Origin: Bicyclus anynana
Taxonomy: Eukaryota > Arthropoda > Insecta > Lepidoptera > Nymphalidae
Reading direction: 5' to 3'
Length of the DNA stretch: 64,000 nt
Assembly: GCF_947172395.1 (NCBI RefSeq)
Contig: NC_069086.1
Coordinates: forward strand, 7,596,501 to 7,660,500
Shown: positions 12,083 to 23,504 of the stretch, one piece after another
Layout of the letters: each line of letters begins with the position of its first letter
Numbering within the stretch: the first letter of the stretch is position 1
Position numbers and translations under genes: made by a program
The notes under the pieces: model-generated
The model's database searches: none
The model's input: only the letters and a program-made list of their open reading frames with translations
What the model was told of the DNA's origin: nothing

Positions 12083-15000
12083 CCGGCTTTCCAATTTCTT
12101 TACATAATCCAAGAATATAGTCCATTGTCGTTAATGGTATATTGCCATCAATGACTACTAGCGGAGCCTGTTTCAGCACATTGATGTGACGTTTTACCTG
12201 TAAATTAGAAGATTCATAATTTATAATCGACTTAAAGCAGTTAAACGGATCATGACATGTTATAATGATTGTCTGGAATACACAATAAAATAAATTTCTA
12301 ATCAAATACCAGACATTCAATCAATATCAAAGTTGCCATTTCGACAAAACGTCAATTTCAAATTAAATCCCATAGTACGGAGGGACCATCCTCTTAAATT
12401 AACCATTTTCTCATATTAAAAAGTGGATGCACAATCAGCGACCAAAAAACGTCCTCACTCAATGAGTGCTTAACATGACTTCTTGGCACTCAATTCAAGT
12501 AGTCGCATTGGCATTGGTTGAATTTGCTCTGAATTTGGGATTTGATTGAATATTAGACTATATTTAAAGTCTTTAGGTATAATTTTCTTTACTAATAATT
12601 CTAAAACTGTCAAAGCAAAATTGCTGGCCAATTTTGCTTTGACAGTTTTAGAATTGTGAATTTTTAAGTGAAATTTTTTACATGATTGTGCGTCCTTTTA
12701 ATTTAAGAGGTCAATGGGATGGACATAACATTGCACTTACGAATGATTTTATATATACTTATTTCGTGGTTATTCATTATGAATATTATTTAAACGGGTA
12801 CATATTACGATAAAACGAGATATTTTTAATGTCGATATTTCGACCCAGTGGTCACGACGGGACTGAAGTTGCGAGATGTGAAGTAGACATCAGCAGTTAG
12901 GGGCAGAATCGATCTACCCTCTTTCTCGTTCTTTTTCTATGATATGTAGACGATATAATTATATGCTGGACTGGAACGGACAGACAATTGGATGTCTTTG
13001 TAGATAAATTAAACAATTTGCACCCAAAAATTAAATTTAAATTAGAAATAGAACAGAATAATTCTTTAAATTTCCTTGATGTAACAATCACTAGAGTTAA
13101 TAATAGACATCACTTTGGGATTTATCGTAAGCCAACTTATACAGATATAACCATACCAGCTTCATCTTGTCATCCATGGCAACATAAATTAGCAGCTTTC
13201 CATAGTTATGTTCATAGACTGATGTCCATTCCTCTAACTAGGGATCAGTATAACAAGGAATTAAATATAATATATCGCATGGCCATTTCGAATGGATACA
13301 ACCCGAATATTGTGAATAGAATAATCAATAAGAAACAATTGGTGTTGATTAGAAAAGAACTTTATGGAATTCCATTAGAAAAACCTAAAAAATTTAAAGC
13401 TAGTCTAACATACTTTGGTCCAGTGTCGGAACGTATTGCAAAAACACTTAGAAAGCATGATATAAATGTGGCTTTCAGAACAAATAACTCTCTTAAAAAT
13501 ATTTGCAATGGTAAAGATAAACTAGAAAAGCAACATAAATCGGGAGTATACAAATTGCAATGTTCTGAATGTAATGCAACATATATTGGTCAAACCGGTC
13601 GGAATTTTGATACACGTTACAAGGAACACATATCCGCTGTTCGAAATGACCGTCAAAGGTCGCACTTTGCAAAGCATCTCCTAGATACTGGCCATAAGCT
13701 GGCAGATAATCATATGTATGACATTTTACACACTTGCAATAAAGGCCTACGACTATGCGTTTTGGAACAATTAGAAATAATAAAACATAATAAGTCAGGA
13801 ATTACCTTAAAATGAACAAATAGAGTTATCGAAGTCACCACTAATAAAAATGTTTGAATGCGATGCGAGATAAATCGCTTATATTATGAGTATCTTGGCA
13901 ACGCCCACCTCTTGCCCCACCTACTTTTTGGTCTATAAAAGACGAAGCAAAGGTCGAAAACGACACTTTGCAATTGCACGTTGTAGAGTCAACATCACCT
14001 GAGGATGCTCCGGTTTCGGGGTGAAACGTACGTAGAGAGTATTTTGTCGGACCTGGGTGACGTTGTCGCATGGGTTCGCCGAATTTTCGCGGATGATAGC
14101 AAAATAAATAAATCATTATATAATCATGATGAACTTCCGCAAAGTAACGCCTGCTTCTATCCAACGTTCTTTTTCTGTTTTCAACAACCTCGCGTTTTTG
14201 GCTGTTTCAGTCCCGTCGTGACCACGATCCATGCAACTGGGTCGAAATATCGACATTAAAAATCTCGTCGTTTTATCGTGGTATGTACCCGTTTAAATAA
14301 TATTCATAATTGTACTTACGAGCTCAACAGTAATTTCATTATGAATATCCATATCTCCAAGACCAAGAAGACACTCGCCCTTCGCATCAAACACTGCCGC
14401 GTACTTTGCAGTTCTTGCAGATTTCACTACACAATCTGAAAATATATTTATAATTTAGTATTTTTTTACACTATACTATTAGGTAAGCTGTAAACGTACA
14501 TTGTTAATATATAAAAGCTGAACTATTAAACTACAGTTTTCTCAAAAGAATACAATAAGGAACTTAAGCTAACTTATCCTAATAACTATACAAATCATGC
14601 CCACGTGGAATGGTGGCAAGAATACTGGCTGCATTTCTGCGCTGGACAGTCAGGCTGATCCTTTGCGCAAAAAATGAGCCAGCCCTTCTGTCACCAGTCG
14701 AGGCAGTCGTTTTTGCATAAAACGAATTCAATAAATTAGCTATGACGTAATTAAAATAACACTATAAATAGATAGTCTATACTGTTTTACAATTCGAAAT
14801 GGTGTTATTCATCAATAATGGTCTACCACTTCAAGGTTCCGTTTTTACAATACGGATTCTATGAATCATACTTCGCGTAGCTTATTCGTAGCCTCGTAGC
14901 TTTGGCGTAGGCTGCTTAGGAGGTGCAATTGTTGCAATGTTTTATACTTTTATCTAGCTGCTTTTTAATTCAAAAAGGTGTTATATGTCAATGATGGTTT

Positions 15001-17032
15001 ATTGTTGCAAGGTTCCTATGAAACCCATGAGTCATATTATATTGACGCAGCAGACGTCACGTAGCGTATTCGTAGCCTCGTAGCTTTAGCGCAGGCTGCG
15101 TAGGAAGTGCGACTTTTACAATATTTTATACCTTTATCTAGCTGCTTTTTAATTAAAAATGTGTTATAATATGTCAATGATGGTTCATTGTTGCAAGGTT
15201 TCTATGGAACCGATAAGTCATATTATATTAACGCAGCGGACATCCCGTAGCGTATTCGTAGCCTCGTAGCTTTAGCGTAGGCTTCGTAGGAGATGAGACT
15301 GTTACAATAATTTATACCTTTATCTAGCTACCTGTACAATTCAAAAAGTGTTATACATATCAATGATGGTCTACTATTGCAAGGTTCTATATTTAGCATT
15401 GGTGTGGATGTGAGTCATATGTTGTGGAGCCGACATACTTCACGTAGCATACTCGTAGCGTCGTAGCATTAGCGTAAGCTACGTAGCATTAAATTACAAA
15501 CAAGTCAAGAACCAGCTCATGACTAAGAGCCCCGTATGGGTTCGAAACTAGTCGGGCATACTCCGACGTAATATCACGTGAGTTTTAGCCGTGTTTCATA
15601 ATCAATTAATATGAATAACACTCACGATAGTTTAAATTCTAAAATAGCATTAAATTACATTTACAATTACATTATTTAAACCTTTATTTAGCTACTTTTA
15701 GTACCTATTCGTGTTTACTTTAAAACGTGTTTACTTAAAAATAGAACAAGTATCAAGGTCTCCGGGCTAGTAATATTTTAACACACTACTAGATTAAAAT
15801 TCGTTCCGTAACTCGAAAAAAAAACAGAGACCTTATAAGATCACTTTGTCAAGATACTTTAAGCCTGAAGCTGAGAAAAAATTAAACTTCTAAGTATACT
15901 CGTAGATATAATAGTAAAAGGAGGAGAATATAAGACGAGCCTCCGTGGTGCAGTAGTATGCGCGGTGAATTTAAAATACGGATGTCCTGGTTCGATTCCC
16001 GGATGGGCCAATTGAGGTTTTCTTAATTGGTCCAGGTCTGGCTAGTGGGAGGCTTCGGCCAAGGCTATGTCCAATGCCGTGTAGAAACCGAAAGGGGTGT
16101 GAATTTTTCATCCTACTCCTAACAAGTTAACCCGCTTTCATCTTAGATTACATCATCACTTACCATCAGGTGAGATTGTAATCAAGTGCTAACTTGTAAA
16201 GAACAATAATAATAATAAAGACGACCGGTGAAGGTCGTCTTTTTTTATCCAATAGGATGATGATTTTTTATATAATATGAAATATGTCAATAAATATATT
16301 TCTATACTTAAAAATATTTAAATTTCAGTTCATGATAAAAAAGTTAGCTTAAGTTTCTTATTGTATTCTTTCTGAATAAACAATTTAAAAAAAAATAATC
16401 ATAAATAGCTTGGCCTTAATCAATACATACATTAATAAAATTAAACTGTTTGTTTGTCTGGGCTAATTTTTGGAAAGCTGAACCAATTTTATTGGGACCT
16501 TCACTGGATGATAGAAGAGGTTGTTGAGCATTATATACTTTGTTTAACTTATATTATAATTATGATGAATACTACACATGTCGCGGGTAAAGCTGCGGGC
16601 GACAGCTAGTCACACTATCACACTAATATTATAAAGGCGAAAGTTTGTGTGTGTAAGTATGATTGTTCCTCTTTTACGCTGCGGCTACTGAAATGGTACA
16701 GCTGAAATTCGGAATGAAAATAGATTTTACTCTGGATTGCCATATAACCAATACTTTTTATCCCGGAAAAATTCATGGTTCCCTCGGGATTTGTAAAAAA
16801 TTGAATTCCACGCGGACGAAGTCGCGGGCGTCCGCTAGTTTGAAAAGACAGTCTCACCATTAAGTATTAAGCCAGGTGCGATGTTGTCTATGTATTGACC
16901 ATCGGCATCGTCGCCGATCGCAGTGAGGAGCCTGGCTCGACCACCTCGCAGCCGCCACAGAGCCTCCGCGATGTTTCTGCCAACGCCACCGCCACACTGC
17001 TCCGTCTTGCACGCGTGGGTACTGCCATCGAG
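12083..17032 (-). CDS. PfkB-family kinase, probably pseudouridine kinase; three internal exons, partial
   Basis: In transcript order the exons are 17032-16858 (175 nt), 14435-14320 (116 nt) and 12197-12083 (115 nt). All have AG acceptors and GTGAG or GTAAGT donors, and phases 0/1, 1/0 and 0/1 join into about 135 open codons. Exon 1 carries CGGGVGRNIAEALW then LLTAIGDDADGQY, the N-terminal PfkB signature and the following strand; exon 2 carries RTAKYAAVFD and LGLGDMDIHNEIT, which is characteristic of pseudouridine kinases; exon 3 has APLVVIDGNIP. Such enzymes phosphorylate pseudouridine and in many eukaryotes are fused to a pseudouridine-5'-phosphate glycosidase. I found neither the glycosidase part, the kinase start, nor the C-terminal DTxGAGD catalytic motif on this strand. 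They may be on short missed exons, outside the window, or lost. The introns hold a Penelope element, a MITE, a tandem array, SINEs and Helitrons. Confidence 0.75.
12384..12712. mobile_element. hairpin-cored MITE-like element in a kinase intron
   Basis: Outer ends share inverted CTCTTAAATTAA and GATGCACAATCA / TGATTGTGCGTC blocks. The centre holds a perfect 27-nt inverted repeat (12597-12623 and 12629-12655) with a 5-nt loop. No target duplication was identified, so the superfamily is unknown. Confidence 0.55.
12743..14308 (+). mobile_element. Penelope-like element, 5'-truncated, with inverted termini and 13-bp TSD
   Basis: The element has an inverted terminal sequence (left GAATATTATTTAAACGGGTA, right its reverse complement ending at 14307) and related blocks facing each other at 12840-12935 and 14190-14260. 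The left terminal part joins straight onto the reverse transcriptase gene at its YVDD box. Flanks ATTGCACTTACGA (12730-12742) and ATTGTACTTACGA (14309-14321) form a 13-bp duplication with one difference. It lies antisense to the kinase gene at its exon 14320-14435. Confidence 0.85.
12943..13815 (+). pseudogene. Penelope polyprotein remnant: RT end plus GIY-YIG endonuclease
   Basis: The frame is open from the RT catalytic box YVDD (12943-12954), just after an in-frame TGA at the truncation junction, to the stop at 13813-13815. From codon 12988 it reads 275 residues. Early motifs NFLDVTITR and FGIYRKPTYTD belong to the RT thumb region of Penelope-like elements. The C-terminal third is a GIY-YIG nuclease: GVY at 186-188, C192-x2-C195 of the linked zinc site, YIG at 199-201, the conserved Arg in DTRYKEH, then H-rich positions and a late Glu in VLEQLE. 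The RT palm and fingers are missing, so it cannot move by itself. The long intact frame suggests the insertion is not ancient. Confidence 0.9.
14802..15490. repeat. tandem array, about 180-bp unit, four copies
   Basis: Units start at GTGTTA at 14802, 14978, 15161 and 15348 (spacing 176, 183, 187). Each has a CAATGATGGTCTA-like start, TGCAAGGTT, then a CGTAGC-rich core (CGTAGCCTCGTAGCTTTAGC), then TTTATACCTTTATCTAGCTG. A decayed further piece is seen near 15680-15710. Lies in the kinase intron between exons 16858-17032 and 14320-14435. Confidence 0.85.
15935..16220 (+). mobile_element. SINE B, with internal deletion
   Basis: tRNA-derived head GAGCCTCCGTGGTGCAGTAG with B-box TGGTTCGATTCCCGG, then GGTCCAGGTCTGGCTAGTGG and tail TTAACTTGTAAAGAA followed by (AAT)n. 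The stretch normally carrying the CTACCGGCAAAGACG block is deleted. Confidence 0.85.
16430..16609 (+). mobile_element. Helitron 3' part ending CTAG|T
   Basis: Ends in GCTGCGGGCGACAGCTAG followed by T. The 5' border is not clear. Confidence 0.55.
16618..16838 (+). mobile_element. short Helitron, 221 bp, beside a kinase exon
   Basis: Starts TCACACTAATATTATAAAGG after A and ends GGCGTCCGCTAG before T, with the GCGGAC...GTCCGC hairpin at the 3' end. Its right border lies 17 bp from the splice donor of kinase exon 16858-17032. Confidence 0.8.
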
Positions 17033-17081
17033 CTGTGCAAAACCGTACAAAGATTTAAATATTTTTTTTTTAATAATATTT

Positions 17082-17241
17082 GCCATATCTTTTATTTATG
17101 ACCAATATTCCCATTCCCCTCCAACTAGTCGGATAAGACTGTATTAGGAGTGGGTACGACAATAGACCAACGGGGCGAGGATCGAACCATCACCCCTTCA
17201 TGATGAGTCCGACCGCTCTTACCGTTGAGCTATTGAGGCTG
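17082..17241 (-). mobile_element. SINE D (tRNA-derived)
   Basis: On the minus strand: A-box-like TAGCTCAACGGTAAGAGCGG, B-box GGTTCGATCCTCG, then TTGGAGGGGAATGGGAATAT tail. Resembles a tRNA gene but continues into a SINE body; the cloverleaf is not intact. It lies about 50 bp upstream of the kinase exon acceptor. Confidence 0.7.
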
Positions 17242-17284
17242 TAAATTTTAGTTGTTAGAAAAGTTGTAAAAGGACTTTTTTTTT

Positions 17285-17655
17285 GTCACGAGATTAGCGG
17301 AAGTCCTCGAATACGTCCGCGTGAAAATCGATATCAACTTTCAACCCCCATTTAACCCTCTTCTATTTAAATTTCCCTAACCATTTTACAAAGGTATACC
17401 TCAAAATATGAACGATAAATAACTACAACCCTTTTTTAACCATTTGTTGGTTGAATTTTAAATAATCTCGAATCACATTACATTTCGTACTTTTTTCATG
17501 ATTTATTAGGACAGATTTTTATAAGTAACTCTAAAAGTTAACGACTTTCTATACAAACTTTCAACCCGTATTTTATTAAAAATAAAAGTGTCTGTCTGTG
17601 ATTTCATTCCCGCGGGATCCGTGAAAAACTGAATTTCATGCGGACGAAGTCGTGG
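17285..17655. mobile_element. Helitron fragments, two facing pieces
   Basis: Left piece has AAGTCCTCGAATACGTCCGCGT (reverse), right piece has TTTCATGCGGACGAAGTCGTGG (forward); borders decayed. Between them is sequence common to these elements (ATATCAACTTTCAACCCC). Confidence 0.5.
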
Positions 17656-18368
17656 GCAATAGTCAATAGCGTCAATATTCAGTGCAAACTAAGCCTAATT
17701 GAAATAAAGGATTACTATTATAAAATAATGGTGATAATAATTAGTCGAAAACTTAAAATTAAATTTACGAGGGTTCCAATTTAGTTTGCCCGAGAAGAGC
17801 CTACGACAAACTCAGTCAGGTCTTTTCTTTTTTAGTTTATCATTTAACAATAGGTATAAAAGTAGACAGTCATGTAATACATTTCATTTCCAAGCTTTTT
17901 TGTCGTTTATATAGTAATTAACACTATAATACGACTTTTTTCGATCGAGTTTTAGATTAAGTTATTTTGTTGCAGTAAATTACAACATAGGTCCTTTGAG
18001 CGTGGCACATGGAAACATTTTATATAAAATAACAAAAAGCAGCGTTACATCTATTGACTAACGAGGTGATAAACATTCTTTGAAAGGACGCTTTGCTCGT
18101 CGGCATGTGCCATAAATAATGGTGCTAAAACCATTGAAGCTACCCCCATTTGTATTTTGGATTCAGGTATTTTCCTTATAATAATGAATTTGATTACAAC
18201 AGCAAATTTAACAGAGCATTAACCCTATTATTATTCGACTGTAGGTACGGTTTACGGTGTAGCCACCAAAAACATTTTTTTGCGCATGCATATTACTTGC
18301 ACTGTAAAAAAAAATCAGATATCATGAAGAGCTAACTCTAAACGCCCTATCCCAACACTCTCTGACTC

Positions 18369-18386
18369 TACTCTCTCTCTCTCTCT
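18369..18386. repeat. (CT)n microsatellite
   Basis: Short pure CT run within TCTACTCTCTCTCTCTCTCT. Confidence 0.8.
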
Positions 18387-18739
18387 ATTTTATTTATTTA
18401 TCATAGAGAAGTCTGTACTCGTTCGTTCAATGTCCGTCCTATTTCTAAAGTCTAATAGGACTTTGGATATTTTTTAAAATCCATCCACCATCCACCAAAA
18501 ATCAGTTCAGTGGTTTTGTCGTGAAAATGTTACAGACAGACAGACTTACTTTTGCATTTATAATATTAGTATGGATTTGGCTGTTTCTTTGATTTGCAAC
18601 TCACAGGTAATCTCGCGATTTAGCGGAAATATAATGAACTTATTTTCCCAATCCAGCTTTTTTTCATTTTTTATATTTCTTGTCAGGTCATACCTATATT
18701 ATGCTTAGGTTTCATAGATTTTATTTTATATAGACATTT

Positions 18740-18884
18740 GAAAGATCAAGCTAATCTTTATCTAGGCAGCTTATATTACAAATGCAAAAGTTTATATGTC
18801 GATTATATTCTGTAATAGGACATAGGCTTATACTATTCACACAGAAATGACATGTACGCGTGTTAAACCGCGGGTCACAGCTAG
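18740..18884 (+). mobile_element. Helitron 3' end
   Basis: Ends CCGCGGGTCACAGCTAG before T. 5' part decayed. The sequence from 17661 to 18740 otherwise shows no gene; a diverged Helitron 5' end (TTTATAATATTAGTATGGAT) ends near 18575. Confidence 0.45.
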
Positions 18885-19452
18885 TATGTTATATATAATA
18901 GGAGTCTATTTACCTCGAAGTTTTTTCCAAAATATCCACTTTTTGCTAATTAATCAATCTATGGTTGTCTCAGACGCTCCAAATTGCAATATTATGATTC
19001 GAGTAGGTACAGACAGATATCGAGCGCTGCAAACTTCATTAAAGTTTTACTTAGCATGATATGAAATTATCATAATTTTCATTATTTCATCATCATTTTC
19101 AAGGTCCAAGCCCTATAAAGCCTGCCCAAAATTCAACGAGTAATACTCGTTTAATTTTGTATTTAAACTAAACCTTTTTTCCGTGGGGAAATCCTCATGG
19201 GAAATACTCATAATTAAGGAACTTTTACACCTCCTCCTCCTAACTCCTAACGGCTAAAACCACATGGTTTTCCAACACGCCACTTGGAAACTAGGCCATG
19301 AGAATGGTTTTACATACATTCGCAACCCGCGCCCGCAAAAACAGGCCCTTCAACTAAGGACTAAACCTAGACCGATGGAAAAATACTGTATTTTAAACAT
19401 CAAACATAATCTATACTGTGTTTTGTATAAAACTACCTTAAATAGAGTGCAT

Positions 19453-19690
19453 TTTTTTTTTATTGTTTACAAGTTAGCCCTTGACTACAATCTCACCTGA
19501 TGGTAAGTGATGATGCAGTCTAAGATGGAAGCGGACTAACTTGTTAGGAGGAGGATGAAAATTCACACCTCTTTCGGTTTCTACACGGCATCGTAACGGA
19601 ACGCTTAATCGCTTGGCGGTACGTCTTTGCCGGTAGGGTGGTAACTAGCCACGGCCGAAGCCTCCCACCAGCCAGACCTGGACAAATTAA
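19453..19690 (-). mobile_element. SINE B, head-truncated
   Basis: Contains the family blocks ACTACAATCTCACCTGATGG, GGTGGTAACTAGCCACGG and CCAGACCTGGAC in reverse orientation with poly(T) at the 3' tail side. Confidence 0.85.
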
Positions 19691-20043
19691 GAAAATCTCA
19701 ATCATTTGTTGATATAGATTAGGAATACTCGGTACATAGTTAATTACGAATAATAGGAGGTACTAGACATATGTTAGTGATTTAAAAACACATGCAACTT
19801 GATAATTTGTTGCAGTATAACATGTTCTACGGAATTGTTTTATGGCATGCGAATTTTAATGTAGTAATAATTTATCTATGTAGGCACAGTCGACACGATA
19901 TTCGTGCCAGTGAAAATGCACGTGCGTGATAAACTTTTTACAAAATATAAAAATGTTCTACCCATTTACACTGTGATTTAGTTTCAAAAAGTTTAAACAC
20001 AAAATTATATACCTAATGTGTGAGTAAGAACGGTATTCGTTCG

Positions 20044-20345
20044 TTATCAACCCATATTCGGCTCACTGCTGAGCTCGAGTCTCCTCTCAGAATGAGAGGG
20101 ATTAGGCCAATAGTCCACCACGCTGGCCCAATGCGGATTGGCAGACTTCACAAACGAGAGAATTAAGAAAATCCTCTGGTATGCAGGTTTCCTCACGATG
20201 TTTTCCTTCACCGATTGAGACACGTGATATTTAAATTCTTAAAATACACACAACTGAAAAGTTGGAGGTGCATGCCCGGACCGGATTCGAACCCACACCC
20301 TCCGGAATCGGAGGCAGAGGTCATATCCACTGGGCTATCACGGCT
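20044..20345 (-). mobile_element. SINE A, near full length
   Basis: Complete in reverse: starts ATCAACCCATATTCGGCTCA, ends with the reverse of the tRNA-like head (GGTCATATCCACTGGGCTAT then CACGGC); B-box reverse is CCGGATTCGAACCCACACCC. Confidence 0.9.
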
Positions 20346-21060
20346 TTTTTAACGAACGGAACGGTATTATGAGTAGATATCCAATTAGTATGCATTAATA
20401 TAATATGAACGACAAAGGACACACTAGGACGTGTTCAGTGCATGCACACATTATATAGTGATCGTAATAGAGTCTAAAATCATCACCCTGCAGCAGGCAA
20501 CCCCCATCAGACCAGTGTGATGTGCTTGGCCCTATTCGACAATGACGATGATGAACTAAGTAATAAATTGCTTTAATAATAGAAAAAAATCGGTGTAAAC
20601 GTATCGTAAATGCCTATTATGTAAAATCTAGTAGAAACTAGGCCTCTATGAATTTTGTGGTGTCTAGCGTTGCACTAGCAGGTCGTTGACCCCGCCGATG
20701 GTATCAAGGCACGCGATCCTTCGCCCATCATTTATGCAATCTATTTTGTGCCAGAAATAAATACAGCCTACAAACGTCTACGATTTAATCTGCATGAAAG
20801 ATGCAAAAAATGCGTCTAAACTAGATATAGTGAACTAGAAATATTTGTTCTATTTTAGAGTGAAATAGGGGAGGCGTGTGATATTGAAATCCGTACATAT
20901 ACAAGTCAATTGGCGTGGCGTTTTAGGACAAAAGATAAACTGTTTAGATATCCAAAACACTGCACTGAACAATTTTTTTACCAGTATATTTTAGACAAAC
21001 TGGTAGCACCAGTATACTTACACCAGAATACTTATAATTTAAGTAATTTGTATATATCTT
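20346..21060. other. stretch without a recognisable gene; dispersed repeat piece
   Basis: Bases about 20680-20760 (GTCGTTGACCCCGC...ATGCAATCTATTTTG) are related to about 22270-22350 (CCGTTGACCGCGC...ATGCAATCCACGTGC), so this is a dispersed repeat. No exon supported. Confidence 0.4.
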
Positions 21061-21064
21061 AAAA

Positions 21065-21145
21065 GTTGGAACCAGTCGTTCCCATCAAGGTGGAGGGGAA
21101 TGAGAATATTGATCATATTTAAAAGATATGGTAAATATAAAACAA
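21065..21145 (+). mobile_element. SINE D tail fragment
   Basis: GTGGAGGGGAATGAGAATATT matches the tail of the SINE D copy at 17082-17241. A head-like piece (AGTCAACGGTAAGGCGACCG) lies separately near 21585. Confidence 0.45.
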
Positions 21146-21669
21146 AATCTGCTCCAATGCAATGTAAAGGAGACCTACAATTTCATGTTGCTTTATTCCT
21201 TTGTGGACTCCGCATGTCGTAGCCAGACATATCGCATTGCATGTGCTAAAAGTTATTCTTCTACCACAGCCTACCACAGATAAGTACGGTAGTCAATTAT
21301 GGAGTTTGGATTGTGGCGGCTTCGAAAGATTTTAAGGGTCTAGACTCTCAATTTTAATATATTATTAATTTTTATTATTATTTTTTAGGCAAAGTCTTAT
21401 TCGCCAGATACTTAGCTTCGCGGTAACCCTTTAAAAACACAGTTTAAGATTAAACTTTAAGTCTTTAGCGAAAGGTTGTCACTAAACTAAGGGTCGGGTG
21501 ACTGGATTCACGATTCCTCATGATGTCCCGTAGAAAATGACGTTTAATAGGTACTTGGACAGTTAAAAGCCTCAGTAGTCAACGGTAAGGCGACCGGACT
21601 CATCACCGAGAACAAAACGCACAAACGTCAGAACACAACGCACACGATACTCATATTCGAAAATGAGAT

Positions 21670-22023
21670 CCTACAAATATTATAAACGCGAAAATTTGTT
21701 TGGATGTTTGTCACTCTTTAACGCTAGTTTTAGCGTTAAACTGAACCGATTTGGCTGAAATTTGGAATGGAAATATATTTTACTCTGGATTAACCACATA
21801 GGCTACATCCCGAAAAAATCCACGGATTCCCGAGATTTGTCAAACCTGATAATTTTGATGGTATGAATGTTTGTTACTCTTTCACGCCTCGGCTACTGAA
21901 CCGAATCACCTAAAATTTGAACTAGAGATGGATTATAGTCTGAATTAACACATAGGCTACTTTTTATCCGAGTGATTGTAAACAACTAAATTTCACGCGG
22001 ACGAAGTCCCAGGTGTCCGCTAG
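21670..22023 (+). mobile_element. non-autonomous Helitron, 354 bp
   Basis: Starts TCCTACAAATATTATAAACG after A and ends CCAGGTGTCCGCTAG before T. The 5' half is partly duplicated (two TTTGTTACTCTTTCACGC-like blocks). Confidence 0.75.
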
Positions 22024-22024
22024 T

Positions 22025-23504
22025 ATATTATAATATCAATATTAAAAGTTATATAAAATATTCAGAGATATCTGAAGACTTTTTTTTAATAAGTTATGTG
22101 TAGCGGTCAACTTTTGGGACCCCGACCCCCGCGGACCATCGGGAGTGTTACGAATTTGCCAATCTGAACTACGCCTTTATAAATTGAGGTATGTATGGCT
22201 ATCGCAGACTATTGTTGCATTGTAATATCTCAGATAGCATGTAGGCTGAGTTAAAGTAAGCCTAACTTTCCCGTGCCGTTGACCGCGCTGATATCATTAC
22301 TCTTACGTATCACACGCGATAGAGCACTGATCTATTATGCAATCCACGTGCTTTGTACACACAAAGGTAAGCCCATATAATATGTTTACAGTCCTAGTTA
22401 CAGAGTTACAAGCACTTTAGGTACTTATTTATTTATGGTTTTACAAACTGAATTTACGTGTCTCCCGTTTTTCTGAATACATGATATTAAAGGGTTGATT
22501 TCATACATAGATACTGTTTAAAAATAATTGTAGGTAAACTTTACTAATTTAATAAACGAAAAACTTTGCATGGATGTTTGTATACTTATTAACACAAAAA
22601 ATACTAGACAAATTTGGCTGAAATTTGAAATGGAGATAGCTATTTCTCATCTTAGAAGAAAATGGTTCCTGCAGAATTATTGAAAACACGCGAACTGAGT
22701 CACTAGCGTCCTCTAATGGCTCTAACACTCTATGCCTAAATAAGAACGTTCAATCTTATTCATTAATAAAGAAGAAAGATTTGATAGTTTGTTTCTTTGT
22801 TTATATTAAATAGGCTCTGAAACTTCTGGACCGATTTGGAAAATTCTTTCACCATTAGAATTCTTCCCTGAACCAGACTTGATGAACATATATTTTATCC
22901 TCTTCTCTCAGGGACGGGTATATAAGGAACGGGTTTAATATATAATATACATAAAACTTATGGTATATGATATATTCAAAGGTCATATGTATATTTATAT
23001 TAATGACCAATACACTGGAAAGTATATTCATTACACAAATATACTCGTATTCCAGTTATAGCAATCGAACCCACAGCCTTGATGAAACAATCTATCTACA
23101 GCGACCGTCAAAATATTTGAAACATTCGGTAGTTTGTTAGTCCCAGCGAGTATTTGCATTCGTTAGATCAGTATTGTGTAATGAATGTGCATTCCTAGTC
23201 GGGGCGTGCAATCAGGCCTCCGCTGAATGTCAACGGGGAAGCTTTTAATGGGTTTTTTATGCAAACCGGTAGCTCGCAGAGTTGCAGCAAACAGCTTTTA
23301 GCGACGTAGATGGCTTCATTTATGCAGTCTTGTCTCGTTATTTTTATATACGGTCGGGATTGTTTCACATTAGACATCACTTTGTCTTCTGTTCGGGGAA
23401 ATAAAAGAGCTGGGCGCGTACTGTTCGCTGACAATAAAGACTACAATATCTGGTCTAAGATCCGGTATTAGAAATATATACCCTCATCTGTTATTTATTA
23501 GTGA
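22025..23504. other. stretch without a recognisable gene
   Basis: Dispersed repeat pieces (22100-22180, 22270-22350) and a decayed Helitron (22550-22710). A minus-strand open frame at 23195-23434 has no recognisable motif. Nothing else supported. Confidence 0.4.

Noticed and set aside
17150..17241. tRNA gene on the minus strand
   Set aside because: A- and B-box-like sequences are present but the anticodon arm does not pair well and the sequence runs on into a SINE body seen elsewhere.
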